Shown: positions 48,061 to 57,069 of the stretch, in pieces
Layout: every line of letters starts with the position of its first letter
How positions within the stretch are numbered: position 1 is the first letter of the stretch
From: Agromyces sp. G08B096
GTDB taxonomy: Bacteria > Actinomycetota > Actinomycetes > Actinomycetales > Microbacteriaceae
Length of the DNA stretch: 64,000 nt
Assembly (NCBI RefSeq): GCF_040267705.1
Contig: NZ_CP158374.1
Span: forward strand, 1,798,001-1,862,000
Direction of reading: 5' to 3'
Notes under the pieces: model-generated
Told to the model about the DNA's origin: nothing
What the model saw: the letters and a program-made list of their open reading frames with translations, nothing else
Databases searched by the model: none
Translations under genes and position numbers: made by a program

Positions 48061-49448
48061 AGCTTGAACACCTCTCTGGGGATCGCGTCGACGAGGTCGT
48101 CGATGACCCGCTCCGCGGCATCCATTCGCACCCGCCCCTCCACGACCAGGCGCGCGAGGAACCCGGCGTCGACGCGGCGCGCCGTGTCGTGCCGGGCCGG
48201 AATGGACAGGAACGCTCGCGTGTCGTCGATGAACCCGCTGCTGCGGTAGAAGCCAGCGGTCTCGGTCACCGCGGCACGATGGCGGGCGATCGCGTCAGGC
48301 GCGTCGAGGAACCACCATGGCGCACCGAGGTACACGCTCGGGTAGAACCCGGCCAGCGGTGCAAGCTCGCGCGAAGAGGTCGTCTCGTCGACCGCGAACA
48401 GCACGAGATGGAAGTCCCGCTCCAGCCCGTACCGCTCCAGCAGCGGGCGGATGCCGCGGGTGAACTCCGTCGCCACCGGGATGTCGTGCCCGGTATCCGG
48501 TCCGAAGCTCGAGAACGTGGCGCTCGAGTGATTGCGGAGCACGCCGGGGTGGATCGTCATGACGAGCCCGTCGTCGACGCTCATGCGAGCCATCTGCACG
48601 AGCATGTGCCCCCGGAAGGCTCGGCGTGCCGACGCGTCCGCGCTGCCCGCGAGCACGGCCTGGAAAAGGCGCTCGCCCTCGCCCGGATCGAGATCAACGG
48701 TGTACAACTCCTCGACGCCGTGGTCGGTGGAGACCGCTCCGTGGCGGATGAAGTGCGCGCGCCGGTCTTCGAGCGCGCCGAGATAGCCGGCGAAGTCGCC
48801 GGACCGCCCCGTCGCGGCGAGCAGCCGCTCCACGTGATCGGCGAAGCCGGCGGCATCGGGGTCGAGATAACGGTCGGGCCGGAACGTCGGCACCAGGCGG
48901 CCCGGGAGTCCGGATGCCGCGAGGGCGGCATGTTCGGACAGGTCGTCGAGCGGGTCGTCCGTCGTCGCGAGGAACCGGATGCCGAACCGCTCGAAGAGTG
49001 CACGCGGACGGAACTCCAGACGCTCGAGCGCCGCCGCGATCTCGTCATAGATCGCGTCGGCGGTGTCGGGCCCGAGCGGCGTCGTGATTCCGAGGACGCC
49101 GTCGAGTTCCTCCTCGATCCAGTAGCCCGACGCCGTACCCGCGAACCGGTGCCAGTTCGCGGCGAGCGTGCGCCAGACCGTGCGTGCATCGCGCCCAGCT
49201 GCCTCGTCGACGACCAGGTCGTCGAGGCCGACCCCTGCGGCGTGCAGGAGGCGCGTCACGTAATGGTCGCCCGTGACGAACAGCGCGACCGGGTCCGCGT
49301 ACGGCTCGTCACGCAGGAGCAGCGAGGGCGGCACGTGCCCATGCGGCGAGATGATCGGGCTGCCCGCCACCCGTGCGTACAGGTCGAGCGCGACCGACCT
49401 CGTCGAGGAGTCGGCCGGCAGGAGACGTGCGGGATCTCGGAGCTGCAT
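48057..49448 (-). CDS. uxaC: Glucuronate isomerase
   Basis: A 463-residue amidohydrolase-type isomerase converting D-glucuronate to D-fructuronate. Signatures: ISPHGHVPPSLLL with the metal His pair, RFGIRFLATTDDPLDDL and the GRPDRYLDP-like TFRPDRYLDP. Start is 3 bases after the GH2 stop, so it is directly co-translated. First step of the hexuronate route encoded in this operon. Confidence 0.95.
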   Translation of the reverse strand: MQLRDPARLLPADSSTRSVALDLYARVAGSPIISPHGHVPPSLLLRDEPYADPVALFVTGDHYVTRLLHAAGVGLDDLVVDEAAGRDARTVWRTLAANWHRFAGTASGYWIEEELDGVLGITTPLGPDTADAIYDEIAAALERLEFRPRALFERFGIRFLATTDDPLDDLSEHAALAASGLPGRLVPTFRPDRYLDPDAAGFADHVERLLAATGRSGDFAGYLGALEDRRAHFIRHGAVSTDHGVEELYTVDLDPGEGERLFQAVLAGSADASARRAFRGHMLVQMARMSVDDGLVMTIHPGVLRNHSSATFSSFGPDTGHDIPVATEFTRGIRPLLERYGLERDFHLVLFAVDETTSSRELAPLAGFYPSVYLGAPWWFLDAPDAIARHRAAVTETAGFYRSSGFIDDTRAFLSIPARHDTARRVDAGFLARLVVEGRVRMDAAERVIDDLVDAIPREVFKL

Positions 49449-49451
49449 GGG

Positions 49452-51701
49452 TCACTTCGCGATGAGGTTGAGCTGGGCGTTCAACGCGGCGACATGTTCG
49501 ATGGACACGCCACCGGCCTGCTTGATCAACTTCTCGACGCTCATTCGGTCGACGATGGCCTGCATGGCCGGTGGGATCTCCACGCCGTGGCCGACCTCGC
49601 CGCGGCTGGTCGCGACCGCTTCCATCACCGTGGCGATGACGCGGGCGCCCTCCTCGGACTGCTTGATGTCGCCGAGCGAGTCGCGAACGGAGAAGAACCC
49701 GGCGGGACTCGGCAACTCGGCTTCGTCGAACCAGTTCGCGATGCTGGTGGTGGGCATCACGCTCGCGTCCGGCACCTCATCGACCTTGCGCAGCGTGATG
49801 GTGTCGGAGACCCCTCCGGCTCGGGCGGTGATCTCGTGCTCGCCGGTCAGCGGCACCTGGAAGCGGAAGACCCGGCGGCCCTCGACCGCGCCGACGGCGA
49901 CGCCGTCGACGGACAGCACGACCTGGTTCTGGTTCGAGTACACGATCACCTCGGTGACCTCCTCGGTCCGTTCGGCGCGGCGACGCCCGGCGACATGCAC
50001 GAACGGTTCACTCGACCACGCCGCCTTGTAGACGTAGAACGCGTCCTTCTTCAGCGTCCGGTCGAACGAAACGAGCCCCTTCTGGTTGCGGCCCGGGACC
50101 CCGCCCTCGTCACGTCCGGCGGAGCCGAAGTCCGCGAGATTCCACACATGCGTGGCCCACAGCCACGGACGCGCCTCGATCATGCCGACCATGTGCTCGT
50201 GATAGAGCGCCTGATAACTCTCGGTGTAATCGCCCTTCTCGGGAGCGGCGGACTGGAACTGCACGTTCGCGTCCGCGCCGTACTCGGCCAGGCCGATCGC
50301 GATTCCGGGGTTGGCCGAATGGAAGTCGTCGAGCCACCTGTCGTTGTCGGCGACCTCTCCCACGTACCACCCGAAGTAGAGGTTGTACGACGTGACGTCG
50401 GGCAGGCCGACCAGAGGGTGGTCGGTCTCGAGGAGGAACAGGTTGGCCATGGCGGTCAGTCGGGTCGGATCGAGCTCGTGGGCGAGGTCGTTCAGCTCGC
50501 GGTGTACGGTGACCACTTCTTCGCCTGCTCCCGCGAGGGTGATCTCGTTCGACAGGCCCCACGAGATGATGCTGGCGTGATGGCGGTTCTGCACGATCAG
50601 CTCGGTGAGCTGGTCGCGAGCATTGCCGATCGCCCCAGGTAGGAACACCGTGATCTGCGGGATCTCGGCCCACACGACGAGGCCCGCCTCGTCGCACAGG
50701 TCGTAGAAGCGCTGGTCGTGCTGGTAGTGCGCGAGGCGCACGGTCGTGGCGCCGAGTTCTCGGATCAGGGCGAGGTCCTGCTGCTTGATCTCCTCGGTGA
50801 TGGCATTGCCGACGCCCTCGAAGTCCTGATGCCGCGACACCCCGCGGAGCGGGTACTCCTCGCCGTTCAGCAGGAACCCGCGCTGCGGATCGACCTCGAA
50901 TTCGCGGCAGCCGAAGCGCAGTTCGACGACATCGAGCACCCGCTCGCCGGCGAGGAGTTCGGCTCGCGCCGTGTACAGGTGCGGGTCGCGCAGCCCGTGC
51001 CAACGGCGGACGTGCTCGATCACGAGCGATGCGCTCGGCGCGCGGTCGGTGAGCGGCACGGTGACGGCCGCTTCGCCGTCGATGGCGAAGCGCACGCCGG
51101 TCGCCGACCCGCCCGGCATCGAAACCACGGCCGCGGTGAGCGTGACCTCGGCGCGGTCGCCGTCAAGAGTCGGGGTGACGGTCAGGCCGGGACCGCCGAC
51201 GCCGGCGAGGTCGAAGTGTTCGCGGCCGACGGTGATCTGGCGCACCTCACGGTAGATGCCGCCGTAGAAGGTGAAGTCTGCCTGCTGCGGGTACACCCGC
51301 TCGTTCCTCGCGTTGTCCACGACCACGAGGAGCGTGCCCGATCCGTCGGCGAGCCCGTCCGTCAGGTTCACGCGGAACGTCGAGTAGCCGCCATCGTGGC
51401 TCGCGAGAAAGCGCCCGTCCAGGTACACCTCCGCTGACGAGTTCACTCCCGTGAACTCGATCCAGGTTTCAACGTCGGGTGCCTCCGCCTCGATCACACG
51501 CGCGTACGTCGCACGGCCGCGGCGGTAGTCGCCGCCCGCCTGCCCATCGATCGCATTCCAGGTGTGCGGCAGCACGACCTGCTCACCCGCGGCGGCGACC
51601 ACGCCCCAGCTCGACTCCACGGGCAGTTCGAGGGGCGAGAAGGCCCAGCCCTCGTGGATGGATGTCTCCCGGCGGGCCGCAGGGGCAGCGGGCTGCGTCA
51701 T
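49452..51701 (-). CDS. Glycoside hydrolase family 2 (beta-glucuronidase/beta-galactosidase type)
   Basis: A 749-residue GH2 enzyme: N-terminal jelly-roll (HTWNAIDGQAGGDYRRGRATY, YLDGRFLASHDGGYSTF), immunoglobulin-like domain, TIM barrel with acid/base Glu near 385 (SWGLSNEI) and nucleophile Glu near 472 (GLAEYGAD), and an added C-terminal domain. No signal peptide, so cytosolic. Being first in an operon with uxaC argues for release of glucuronate. ATG at 51701 has AAGGAGAC upstream. Confidence 0.9.
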   Translation of the reverse strand: MTQPAAPAARRETSIHEGWAFSPLELPVESSWGVVAAAGEQVVLPHTWNAIDGQAGGDYRRGRATYARVIEAEAPDVETWIEFTGVNSSAEVYLDGRFLASHDGGYSTFRVNLTDGLADGSGTLLVVVDNARNERVYPQQADFTFYGGIYREVRQITVGREHFDLAGVGGPGLTVTPTLDGDRAEVTLTAAVVSMPGGSATGVRFAIDGEAAVTVPLTDRAPSASLVIEHVRRWHGLRDPHLYTARAELLAGERVLDVVELRFGCREFEVDPQRGFLLNGEEYPLRGVSRHQDFEGVGNAITEEIKQQDLALIRELGATTVRLAHYQHDQRFYDLCDEAGLVVWAEIPQITVFLPGAIGNARDQLTELIVQNRHHASIISWGLSNEITLAGAGEEVVTVHRELNDLAHELDPTRLTAMANLFLLETDHPLVGLPDVTSYNLYFGWYVGEVADNDRWLDDFHSANPGIAIGLAEYGADANVQFQSAAPEKGDYTESYQALYHEHMVGMIEARPWLWATHVWNLADFGSAGRDEGGVPGRNQKGLVSFDRTLKKDAFYVYKAAWSSEPFVHVAGRRRAERTEEVTEVIVYSNQNQVVLSVDGVAVGAVEGRRVFRFQVPLTGEHEITARAGGVSDTITLRKVDEVPDASVMPTTSIANWFDEAELPSPAGFFSVRDSLGDIKQSEEGARVIATVMEAVATSRGEVGHGVEIPPAMQAIVDRMSVEKLIKQAGGVSIEHVAALNAQLNLIAK

Positions 51702-51761
51702 GTGAGTCTCCTTCGACGAGAGTTCGCCGGCGCGCGCCGACTGGGCTCCAACCATATGAAG

Positions 51762-51828
51762 GACCAGCAGACGCGTGATAGAACTGATCACGCACAGTCA
51801 GAACTGATTCGGCATCTCCCTGCTGGTC
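51762..51828. promoter_or_regulatory. AraC-type operator region between GH2 operon and araC-like gene
   Basis: Direct repeat AGAACTGAT at 51780-51788 and 51800-51808, exactly 20 bases apart, a spacing typical of AraC-family half-sites. They are flanked by an inverted pair GACCAGCA (51762-51769) and TGCTGGTC (51821-51828). Binding is inferred. Confidence 0.55.
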
Positions 51829-51848
51829 ATACGAACCGAGGCACGTAC

Positions 51849-53066
51849 ATGACGACGACGTCGCAGGCCCATACGCAGGACGCACTCCAGCCCATCGCGG
51901 CCGCGGTCGGCTCGGTCCTGAGCTGCCCGATCGAGCTCACCACGGATATCGCGCCGGCACTCGACGCGTTCGAGTCGGCGCACTGCCTCGACCCTCGTAT
52001 CCAGCCCGCCTTCACCGCGTCGGTGCTCCGAGGATTCGTGCGCGACCTGGATCGGCAGGTCGTTCATGAGATCCGTGAGCCGCTCGGCATGGCGATCTCA
52101 CTCGTCCGTTGGGGCGACCACCTGCTCATCATCGGCCCGTACACGCACGAGCCCCTGCATCCGGGTGTCGCCGAAGAGACCATGAGCAGGTTGGGCATTC
52201 CCAGCACCCATCTCCAGATGTACAAGCTCTACCGCACCCGATACCCGATCGTCGATGCCGAGTACGTCTACCGCGGAGCTGCGAGCCTGCTCAGCGCCGG
52301 GGGCGGCGAGGATCTCCTCGGCAGTCTCCGCGCGATCGAAGCGGAAGGAGGGGCGATCGGCCGAGGAAGCGGGGAAGCCCCGCAATCAGCCGCATTCGCG
52401 GTGATCGAAGAGCGGTACCGGCTCGAACGAGAGTTCATGGATGCCGTCGCCGACGGAGCATCCGAACGCGCGCTCGCCGCGCTGCAACGCATGGGGCGGA
52501 TGCCGCAGACCATCAGTTACCTGAACACGCCGTTCCTCGGCACGACGATCCTGCGCATCATGGCCCGGGTGGCGGCGCAGCGCGGCGGACTCCCGCCGGT
52601 GACCGTCGACGCGATCTCGCAGGAGCATGCGCAGCGCCTTCATCGCGTCGGCCATTCGTCCGACCCGGAGCGTTCCGCGGCGTTCACCGCCCAGATGGTC
52701 GCGGATTTCTGCCGCCACGTGCGACGCCACCGCCAACGCGACTACCCGCCGTTGGTCCGCCGGGTCGCCGACGAGATCGACCTACACCTCAGCAGCCAGG
52801 TCTCCACGTCCGAGCTGGCCGATCGTCTCGGACTGTCCACGTCCACCCTCGCTCGCAGGTTCAAGGCCGCCACGGGCATGACCATCGCCGGGTACACCGC
52901 CCGGGAGCGGGCGGAGCGAGCGGCGCGACTGCTCGCGTCGACGACGCAGAGCGTTCGCGACATCGCACTGTTCGTCGGGTACGACGACGCGAACTACTTC
53001 GTGAAGGTGTTTCGAGAGGCACACGGCATGACGCCGACCGCCTACCGCGAACTCCACACGGCCTGA
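51849..53066 (+). CDS. AraC family transcriptional regulator
   Basis: A 405-residue regulator. The C-terminal 100 residues carry the two AraC helix-turn-helix motifs (STSELADRLGLSTSTLARRFKAATGMTIAGYTARERAERAARLL and VRDIALFVGYDDANYFVKVFREAHGMTPTAYR in pieces). The N-terminal 290 residues form an uncharacterised sensory region. Divergent from the GH2-uxaC-uxuB-manD operon, which it probably controls. ATG at 51849; followed by a bidirectional terminator. Confidence 0.93.
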   Translation: MTTTSQAHTQDALQPIAAAVGSVLSCPIELTTDIAPALDAFESAHCLDPRIQPAFTASVLRGFVRDLDRQVVHEIREPLGMAISLVRWGDHLLIIGPYTHEPLHPGVAEETMSRLGIPSTHLQMYKLYRTRYPIVDAEYVYRGAASLLSAGGGEDLLGSLRAIEAEGGAIGRGSGEAPQSAAFAVIEERYRLEREFMDAVADGASERALAALQRMGRMPQTISYLNTPFLGTTILRIMARVAAQRGGLPPVTVDAISQEHAQRLHRVGHSSDPERSAAFTAQMVADFCRHVRRHRQRDYPPLVRRVADEIDLHLSSQVSTSELADRLGLSTSTLARRFKAATGMTIAGYTARERAERAARLLASTTQSVRDIALFVGYDDANYFVKVFREAHGMTPTAYRELHTA

Positions 53067-53074
53067 CGCGCGCA

Positions 53075-53109
53075 CGAGGGCCGCGGATCGTGCAGATCCG
53101 CGGCCCTCG
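53075..53109. terminator. Bidirectional terminator between AraC-type regulator and transporter
   Basis: A perfect 15-bp stem CGAGGGCCGCGGATC with its complement around a GTGCA loop, between convergent stops at 53066 and 53120. Confidence 0.8.
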
Positions 53110-53119
53110 ACATCGACAG

Positions 53120-54622
53120 TCAGGCGAGGACGGCCTTGGCTTCGCTGTCCGCCGCCTGCAGCGCCTCCTTCTTCCCGGCGACCCGCTTCTGCACCTCGAT
53201 CATCTCAGCGCGATCGAGCTTGTAGCCGCGCATGGCGATGAGCGTGCACGCCCAACCCAGGATCGGAAGCCCGAAGAAGAGCAGCAGACTCATCCAGAGA
53301 ATCGGAGCGCTCGGGCTGTCCGTGGGCTGGGGCATCACGGTGGTGAACCCGATCAGCGCGACAGCGCCGAGTGCGAGCGTCGCCCCGAGCGACGAGATGA
53401 TCTGGTCGACGATGTTGTACGTCGCGGTGACCGTCGCGGGCAGGAACTTGCCGGAGCGGTCGAGCTCGTAGTCGATCACGTCGGCCCGCATCGCACCCGA
53501 TGCGACGGTGACGACCATGGAAGCCCCGTTCAGCAGCAAATAGACGAGGAAGAAGCCGATCGTGAGCGCCAGGTTGCCGAGGATCGACCCCATGTCGACC
53601 ACCAGGCAGAACACGGTGAGGGCCATGGCCAGGATCAGGCAGATCCACGTCCAGGTCACCGTCGCGGCCTTGGAGCCGTGCTTACCGGTGTAGCGCGCAC
53701 CGAAGATCGCGAACGCGATGCCCGGGAGGATGGCGATGAGCCCGAGCACTGATCCGAGCTGCATGTTGCCGAGCAGGATGCCCCACATGAGCGTGCCGAT
53801 GACCGCCTGGGACTTCACCACCTGTGCCAGCTTGTCGGACGCGCCGCTGATCAGGAAGCGCTGGAACGGCCCGTTCTTCGTCAGGAGGTTCCACATATCG
53901 CGCATCGTGACGTCCGCCTTGGCGCGGTCGACTTCGAGGTGGGCGAAGTTCTCGGGCTTGTCGATCCGGGACACGCCGACGCAGGCGAGGATCTGGAGCA
54001 CCAGCGAGCAGGCCACGTAGGTGATCGCGGTCTCGCTCAGCATGTCGACTGTGAACTCGTTGCCATGGCGCGGCAGGAACACCACGGTCGAGAGGATCGA
54101 GAAGACCGCGGGCACGAAGTACGCATAGACGGTTGACCACACCTGCACGGTGGGCCGCTGGCGGGGATCGTTGGTGAGCACGGGCCCGGTCATCTGCCCG
54201 GCGATGTCGTTCATCGAGGAGCCGACGATGTACACGACGTACATCGCGATGAAGAACACCGCGCCGAGCCCGGTGTCGGATGCCCAGACGAAGAGCATCA
54301 GGATCGCGAGCGACCGGATCGCCCATCCGCCGAGCATGAAGAATCGCAGCTTGCCGAACGGGAAGTTCACCTTCTCGATGATCAGCCCGAGCAGCGGGTC
54401 GATCAGCCCGTCGAAGACACGGGTGAACGTGAGGATGAGGCCGGCGGCGGCAACGGCGATCCCGTAGCCGGCGTTCTGCAGGTAGCTCATGAGGCCGACG
54501 AGGACGTAGAAGATCATCGCCGAGCCGTTGTTCATCTGGGAGAGGGCGATCTCCCAGGTCTTGGCACGGCGGTAGGTGACGCCGTCCGCCTCGCTAGCCG
54601 TCTGCTTCGGGTTACGCGCCAT
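53120..54622 (-). CDS. GPH-family (MelB-like) sugar/glycoside:cation symporter
   Basis: A 500-residue transporter with about 12 membrane helices. The MelB/GPH signature is visible: YGIAVAAAGLILTFTRVFDGLIDPLLGLIIEK, with Asp and Lys residues, and GKLRFFMLGGWA. Members import glucuronides, melibiose and similar glycosides. AAGGAG precedes the ATG at 54622. It likely supplies substrates for the GH2-uxaC operon. A GGTCA-N6-TGACC inverted repeat sits 42 bases upstream (54664-54679). Confidence 0.9.
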   Translation of the reverse strand: MARNPKQTASEADGVTYRRAKTWEIALSQMNNGSAMIFYVLVGLMSYLQNAGYGIAVAAAGLILTFTRVFDGLIDPLLGLIIEKVNFPFGKLRFFMLGGWAIRSLAILMLFVWASDTGLGAVFFIAMYVVYIVGSSMNDIAGQMTGPVLTNDPRQRPTVQVWSTVYAYFVPAVFSILSTVVFLPRHGNEFTVDMLSETAITYVACSLVLQILACVGVSRIDKPENFAHLEVDRAKADVTMRDMWNLLTKNGPFQRFLISGASDKLAQVVKSQAVIGTLMWGILLGNMQLGSVLGLIAILPGIAFAIFGARYTGKHGSKAATVTWTWICLILAMALTVFCLVVDMGSILGNLALTIGFFLVYLLLNGASMVVTVASGAMRADVIDYELDRSGKFLPATVTATYNIVDQIISSLGATLALGAVALIGFTTVMPQPTDSPSAPILWMSLLLFFGLPILGWACTLIAMRGYKLDRAEMIEVQKRVAGKKEALQAADSEAKAVLA

Positions 54623-54663
54623 TGCGTGTTCACTCCTTCGGGAATCCGCTCGGGCGGTCGACG

Positions 54664-54679
54664 GGTCATTCCGTTGACC
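54664..54679. promoter_or_regulatory. Inverted repeat upstream of GPH transporter
   Basis: GGTCA-TTCCGT-TGACC, perfect 5-bp arms, 42 bases upstream of the transporter start and 10 to 50 bases below a TATGGT -10-like box (reverse strand). Possible operator; the arms are short. Confidence 0.3.
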
Positions 54680-54710
54680 GCCTCATTGAGCCGAAGGCCA
54701 CCATAGAAAG

Positions 54711-54974
54711 CTAGTGCGCCTTCGTGATAGAAGCCGCTGCGCGAGCATAGAAGAGAAAGGGCGGATCCTTGCGCAGCTGAAGGAGCGAATTCAATTCGCG
54801 GATCAGACCGCAGCCCGCGCAACGCGAACGCACCGTCGAACGCGTCGGTCGGGCCATGAACCCGTTGCGCTCGATCGCCTCGAACCCGGCGAAGACCAGG
54901 CGCGCGAGCGTGTCTTGCGCCTGGTCCTCCGTCGACGTGATCCGGCCGACGTGAATCTGCGAGATGGCCCGCAA
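54711..54974 (-). pseudogene. Possible remnant of a sugar-phosphate isomerase/epimerase-like gene
   Basis: The 378-base gap between the GPH transporter and the SDR contains no intact gene. An 87-codon reverse-strand open frame from 54974 begins MRAISQIHVGRITSTEDQAQ and runs through LARLVFAGFEAIERNGFMARPT. The first 45 codons look like the N-terminus of a TIM-barrel sugar isomerase/epimerase; the rest is not recognisable. The base composition (for example GAATTCAATTCGCG near 54788) is less GC-rich than the neighbours. Remnant status is an inference. Confidence 0.35.
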
Positions 54975-55000
54975 GGGCAGGAGCTATGCGGTCACCGACG

Positions 55001-55834
55001 TTAGAGCGTCTCGCCGGCGTCCGCCAGGAGCGTGCTTCCCGTCATGATCATCGAGAGGTCGCTGGCGGCGAAGAGCACGACGCGCGCGATGTCGTCGGGC
55101 GTGCCCAGGCGTCCGATCCGACTCTGGTTCATGACGTCGAGCGACGGCATCTCGACGCCGGCGGCCGCCGCCGCCTCGGCGCCGGCCTTCGCGGCGGCGA
55201 GGTTGCCCTCGGTCGGAACGAAGCTCGGTGCCACGCCGAGCACCCGGATGCCGAGCGGAGCGAGATCCACTGCGAGCGACTTCGTCATGCCGAGCGCGGC
55301 GTGCTTCGACCCCACGTACGCCGTCATCCCAGGGAACGCCACCTGCACGCCCGCGGTCGAGATGATGTTGATGATGACGCCGCCGGATCCGTCCGTCGAC
55401 ATCCGGCGTGCCGCCTCGCGCGAGCCGAGGAACACGCCGCGTGCGTTGACCGCGAAGGTCGCGTCCCACATCTCGTCGGGCATCATCGTGACCGGTGCGT
55501 TCGGGAAGATGCCCGCGTTGTTGACCCAGATGTCGATCCCGCCGAGTTCGGCGATGGCGAGGTCGGCCGTGGCGGCGACCGATGCCGTGTCGGTGACGTC
55601 GGCGCGCGTGCTCAGGCCACGGACGCCGTAGCGTTCGGCGAGCTCCGCGGCAGCGGCGCGGGCGGCATCCTCATTGAGGTCGACGAGCAGGAGGTCGGCG
55701 CCCGCCTCAGCGAGGCGGGCGCCGATGGCCTTGCCCAGCCCCTGCGCAGCGCCCGTGACGACCGCACGGCGCCCGTCCAGCGAGATCAGGTCGGTCAGCG
55801 AGCGTGCGGAGACGTCCGCGAACGGGAAGCTCAT
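55001..55834 (-). CDS. SDR family oxidoreductase
   Basis: A 277-residue short-chain dehydrogenase. Cofactor loop VVTGAAQGLGKAIG, NNAG motif in IDIWVNNAGIF, and catalytic Ser (IISTAG) with YVGSKHA (Tyr, Lys). Asp at the end of beta 2 (LLVDLNED) favours NAD. Overlaps the GH1 stop by ATGA and closes the rhamnosidase operon. A sugar (for example L-rhamnose or glucose) dehydrogenase role is plausible but not provable here. Confidence 0.9.
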   Translation of the reverse strand: MSFPFADVSARSLTDLISLDGRRAVVTGAAQGLGKAIGARLAEAGADLLLVDLNEDAARAAAAELAERYGVRGLSTRADVTDTASVAATADLAIAELGGIDIWVNNAGIFPNAPVTMMPDEMWDATFAVNARGVFLGSREAARRMSTDGSGGVIINIISTAGVQVAFPGMTAYVGSKHAALGMTKSLAVDLAPLGIRVLGVAPSFVPTEGNLAAAKAGAEAAAAAGVEMPSLDVMNQSRIGRLGTPDDIARVVLFAASDLSMIMTGSTLLADAGETL

Positions 55835-57069
55835 GCTGCCGCCTCCGTCGACTCGAGCGCGTTGCGCTGCGCGACCTGGCCGAGCCAGGCGAGGCTTGGC
55901 TTGGGGGTGCGCACGAACGTGTCGCGATCGACCGCAATCAGGCCGAACGTCGGCTCCCAGTGGCCCCACTCGAAGTTGTCCAGCAGCGACCAGTGCAGAT
56001 AGCCGCGCACGTCGATGCCGTCGGCGATGGTGCCAGCCAGGCCACGCAGCGCCGCGTCGGTGTACCGGATGCGCTGCGCGTCGTCGGCGGTTGCGATGCC
56101 GTTCTCGGTGATCACGATCGGGGTGTGCTCGCTGACCTCCCACGCGTGGCGCACCGCCATCGCGAGCGAGTCGGGCCGGAACGCGGTCCCGACGAGCGTG
56201 TTGTCAGGGTGCGGCGGGTGCGGCACGAGGCCGTTCGCGTCGACCTGCTGGCTCGAGTACGCCTGCACGCCGACGAAGTCGTCGCCGCGACTGCCCTCCC
56301 AGTAGACATCCTCCTTGCCGTACCGGATCTGCAGCAGCTTCTCCTCGCCGCCTGAAGCCGCGGTCAGGGCGCCCGCCGCGATCGTCCAGCCGACCTTGGC
56401 GTTGGTGCGCTCGCGGACGATCGCACGCGCGGCATGGTGGATGCCCGTGAACATGCGCCCGATCTCAGGATCGGCGTAGGTCAGGAACTCGCTGTGCGTC
56501 TGCTTCTTCTCCTCGTCGCCGTCGGCTTCGATCGTGGGGCTCGTCCAGTCGCCGCCGGATGCCGCGAGGTGCCGCATCGCGGTCATGATCGCCGCCTGCA
56601 TGTTCGGCTCGTTCATCGTCGCGACCCACTCGACGCCGTCGAGGATCGTGCACGCCTGCTCGACGTACGTGCAGAAAAGGGTCTCCGCCTCGGGGCCGTC
56701 CCACCCGCCCAACGCAGCGAACCACTGCGGCGTCGTGAAGTGCTGCAGCGTCACGACCGGCGTCACGCCCAGCTCGAGGCAGAACTCGATCATGCGTCGG
56801 TAGTGCGCGAGTTCGGCCTTCGAGAAGTGCCCGCGCACCGGTTCGATGCGCGACCACTCCAGGCTGAACCGATACGACGTGAGCCCGGCATCGGCGAGCA
56901 GGCGGATGTCCTCCTCGTACCGGTGGTAGCTGTCGACTGCATCGCCGGAGAGCTCCATGCCGGGCATCATCTGCTCGCGGGCCCACCAGTCGCTGTTCAC
57001 GTTGTTGCCCTCGATCTGGTGGCCTGCCGTGGCTGCGCCCCAGAGGAATCCGTCGGGGAAGGTGGTCAT
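55831..57069 (-). CDS. Beta-glucosidase, GH1
   Basis: A 412-residue GH1 barrel. N-terminal FPDGFLWGAATAGHQIEGNN signature, acid/base Glu154 in VATMNEPNMQ and nucleophile Glu322 in VITENGIAT. No signal peptide. Overlaps GH78 by ATGA at 57066-57069, so made in step with the rhamnosidase. Likely removes the inner glucosyl (or glucuronosyl-like) unit after rhamnose. Confidence 0.94.
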   Translation of the reverse strand: MTTFPDGFLWGAATAGHQIEGNNVNSDWWAREQMMPGMELSGDAVDSYHRYEEDIRLLADAGLTSYRFSLEWSRIEPVRGHFSKAELAHYRRMIEFCLELGVTPVVTLQHFTTPQWFAALGGWDGPEAETLFCTYVEQACTILDGVEWVATMNEPNMQAAIMTAMRHLAASGGDWTSPTIEADGDEEKKQTHSEFLTYADPEIGRMFTGIHHAARAIVRERTNAKVGWTIAAGALTAASGGEEKLLQIRYGKEDVYWEGSRGDDFVGVQAYSSQQVDANGLVPHPPHPDNTLVGTAFRPDSLAMAVRHAWEVSEHTPIVITENGIATADDAQRIRYTDAALRGLAGTIADGIDVRGYLHWSLLDNFEWGHWEPTFGLIAVDRDTFVRTPKPSLAWLGQVAQRNALESTEAAA

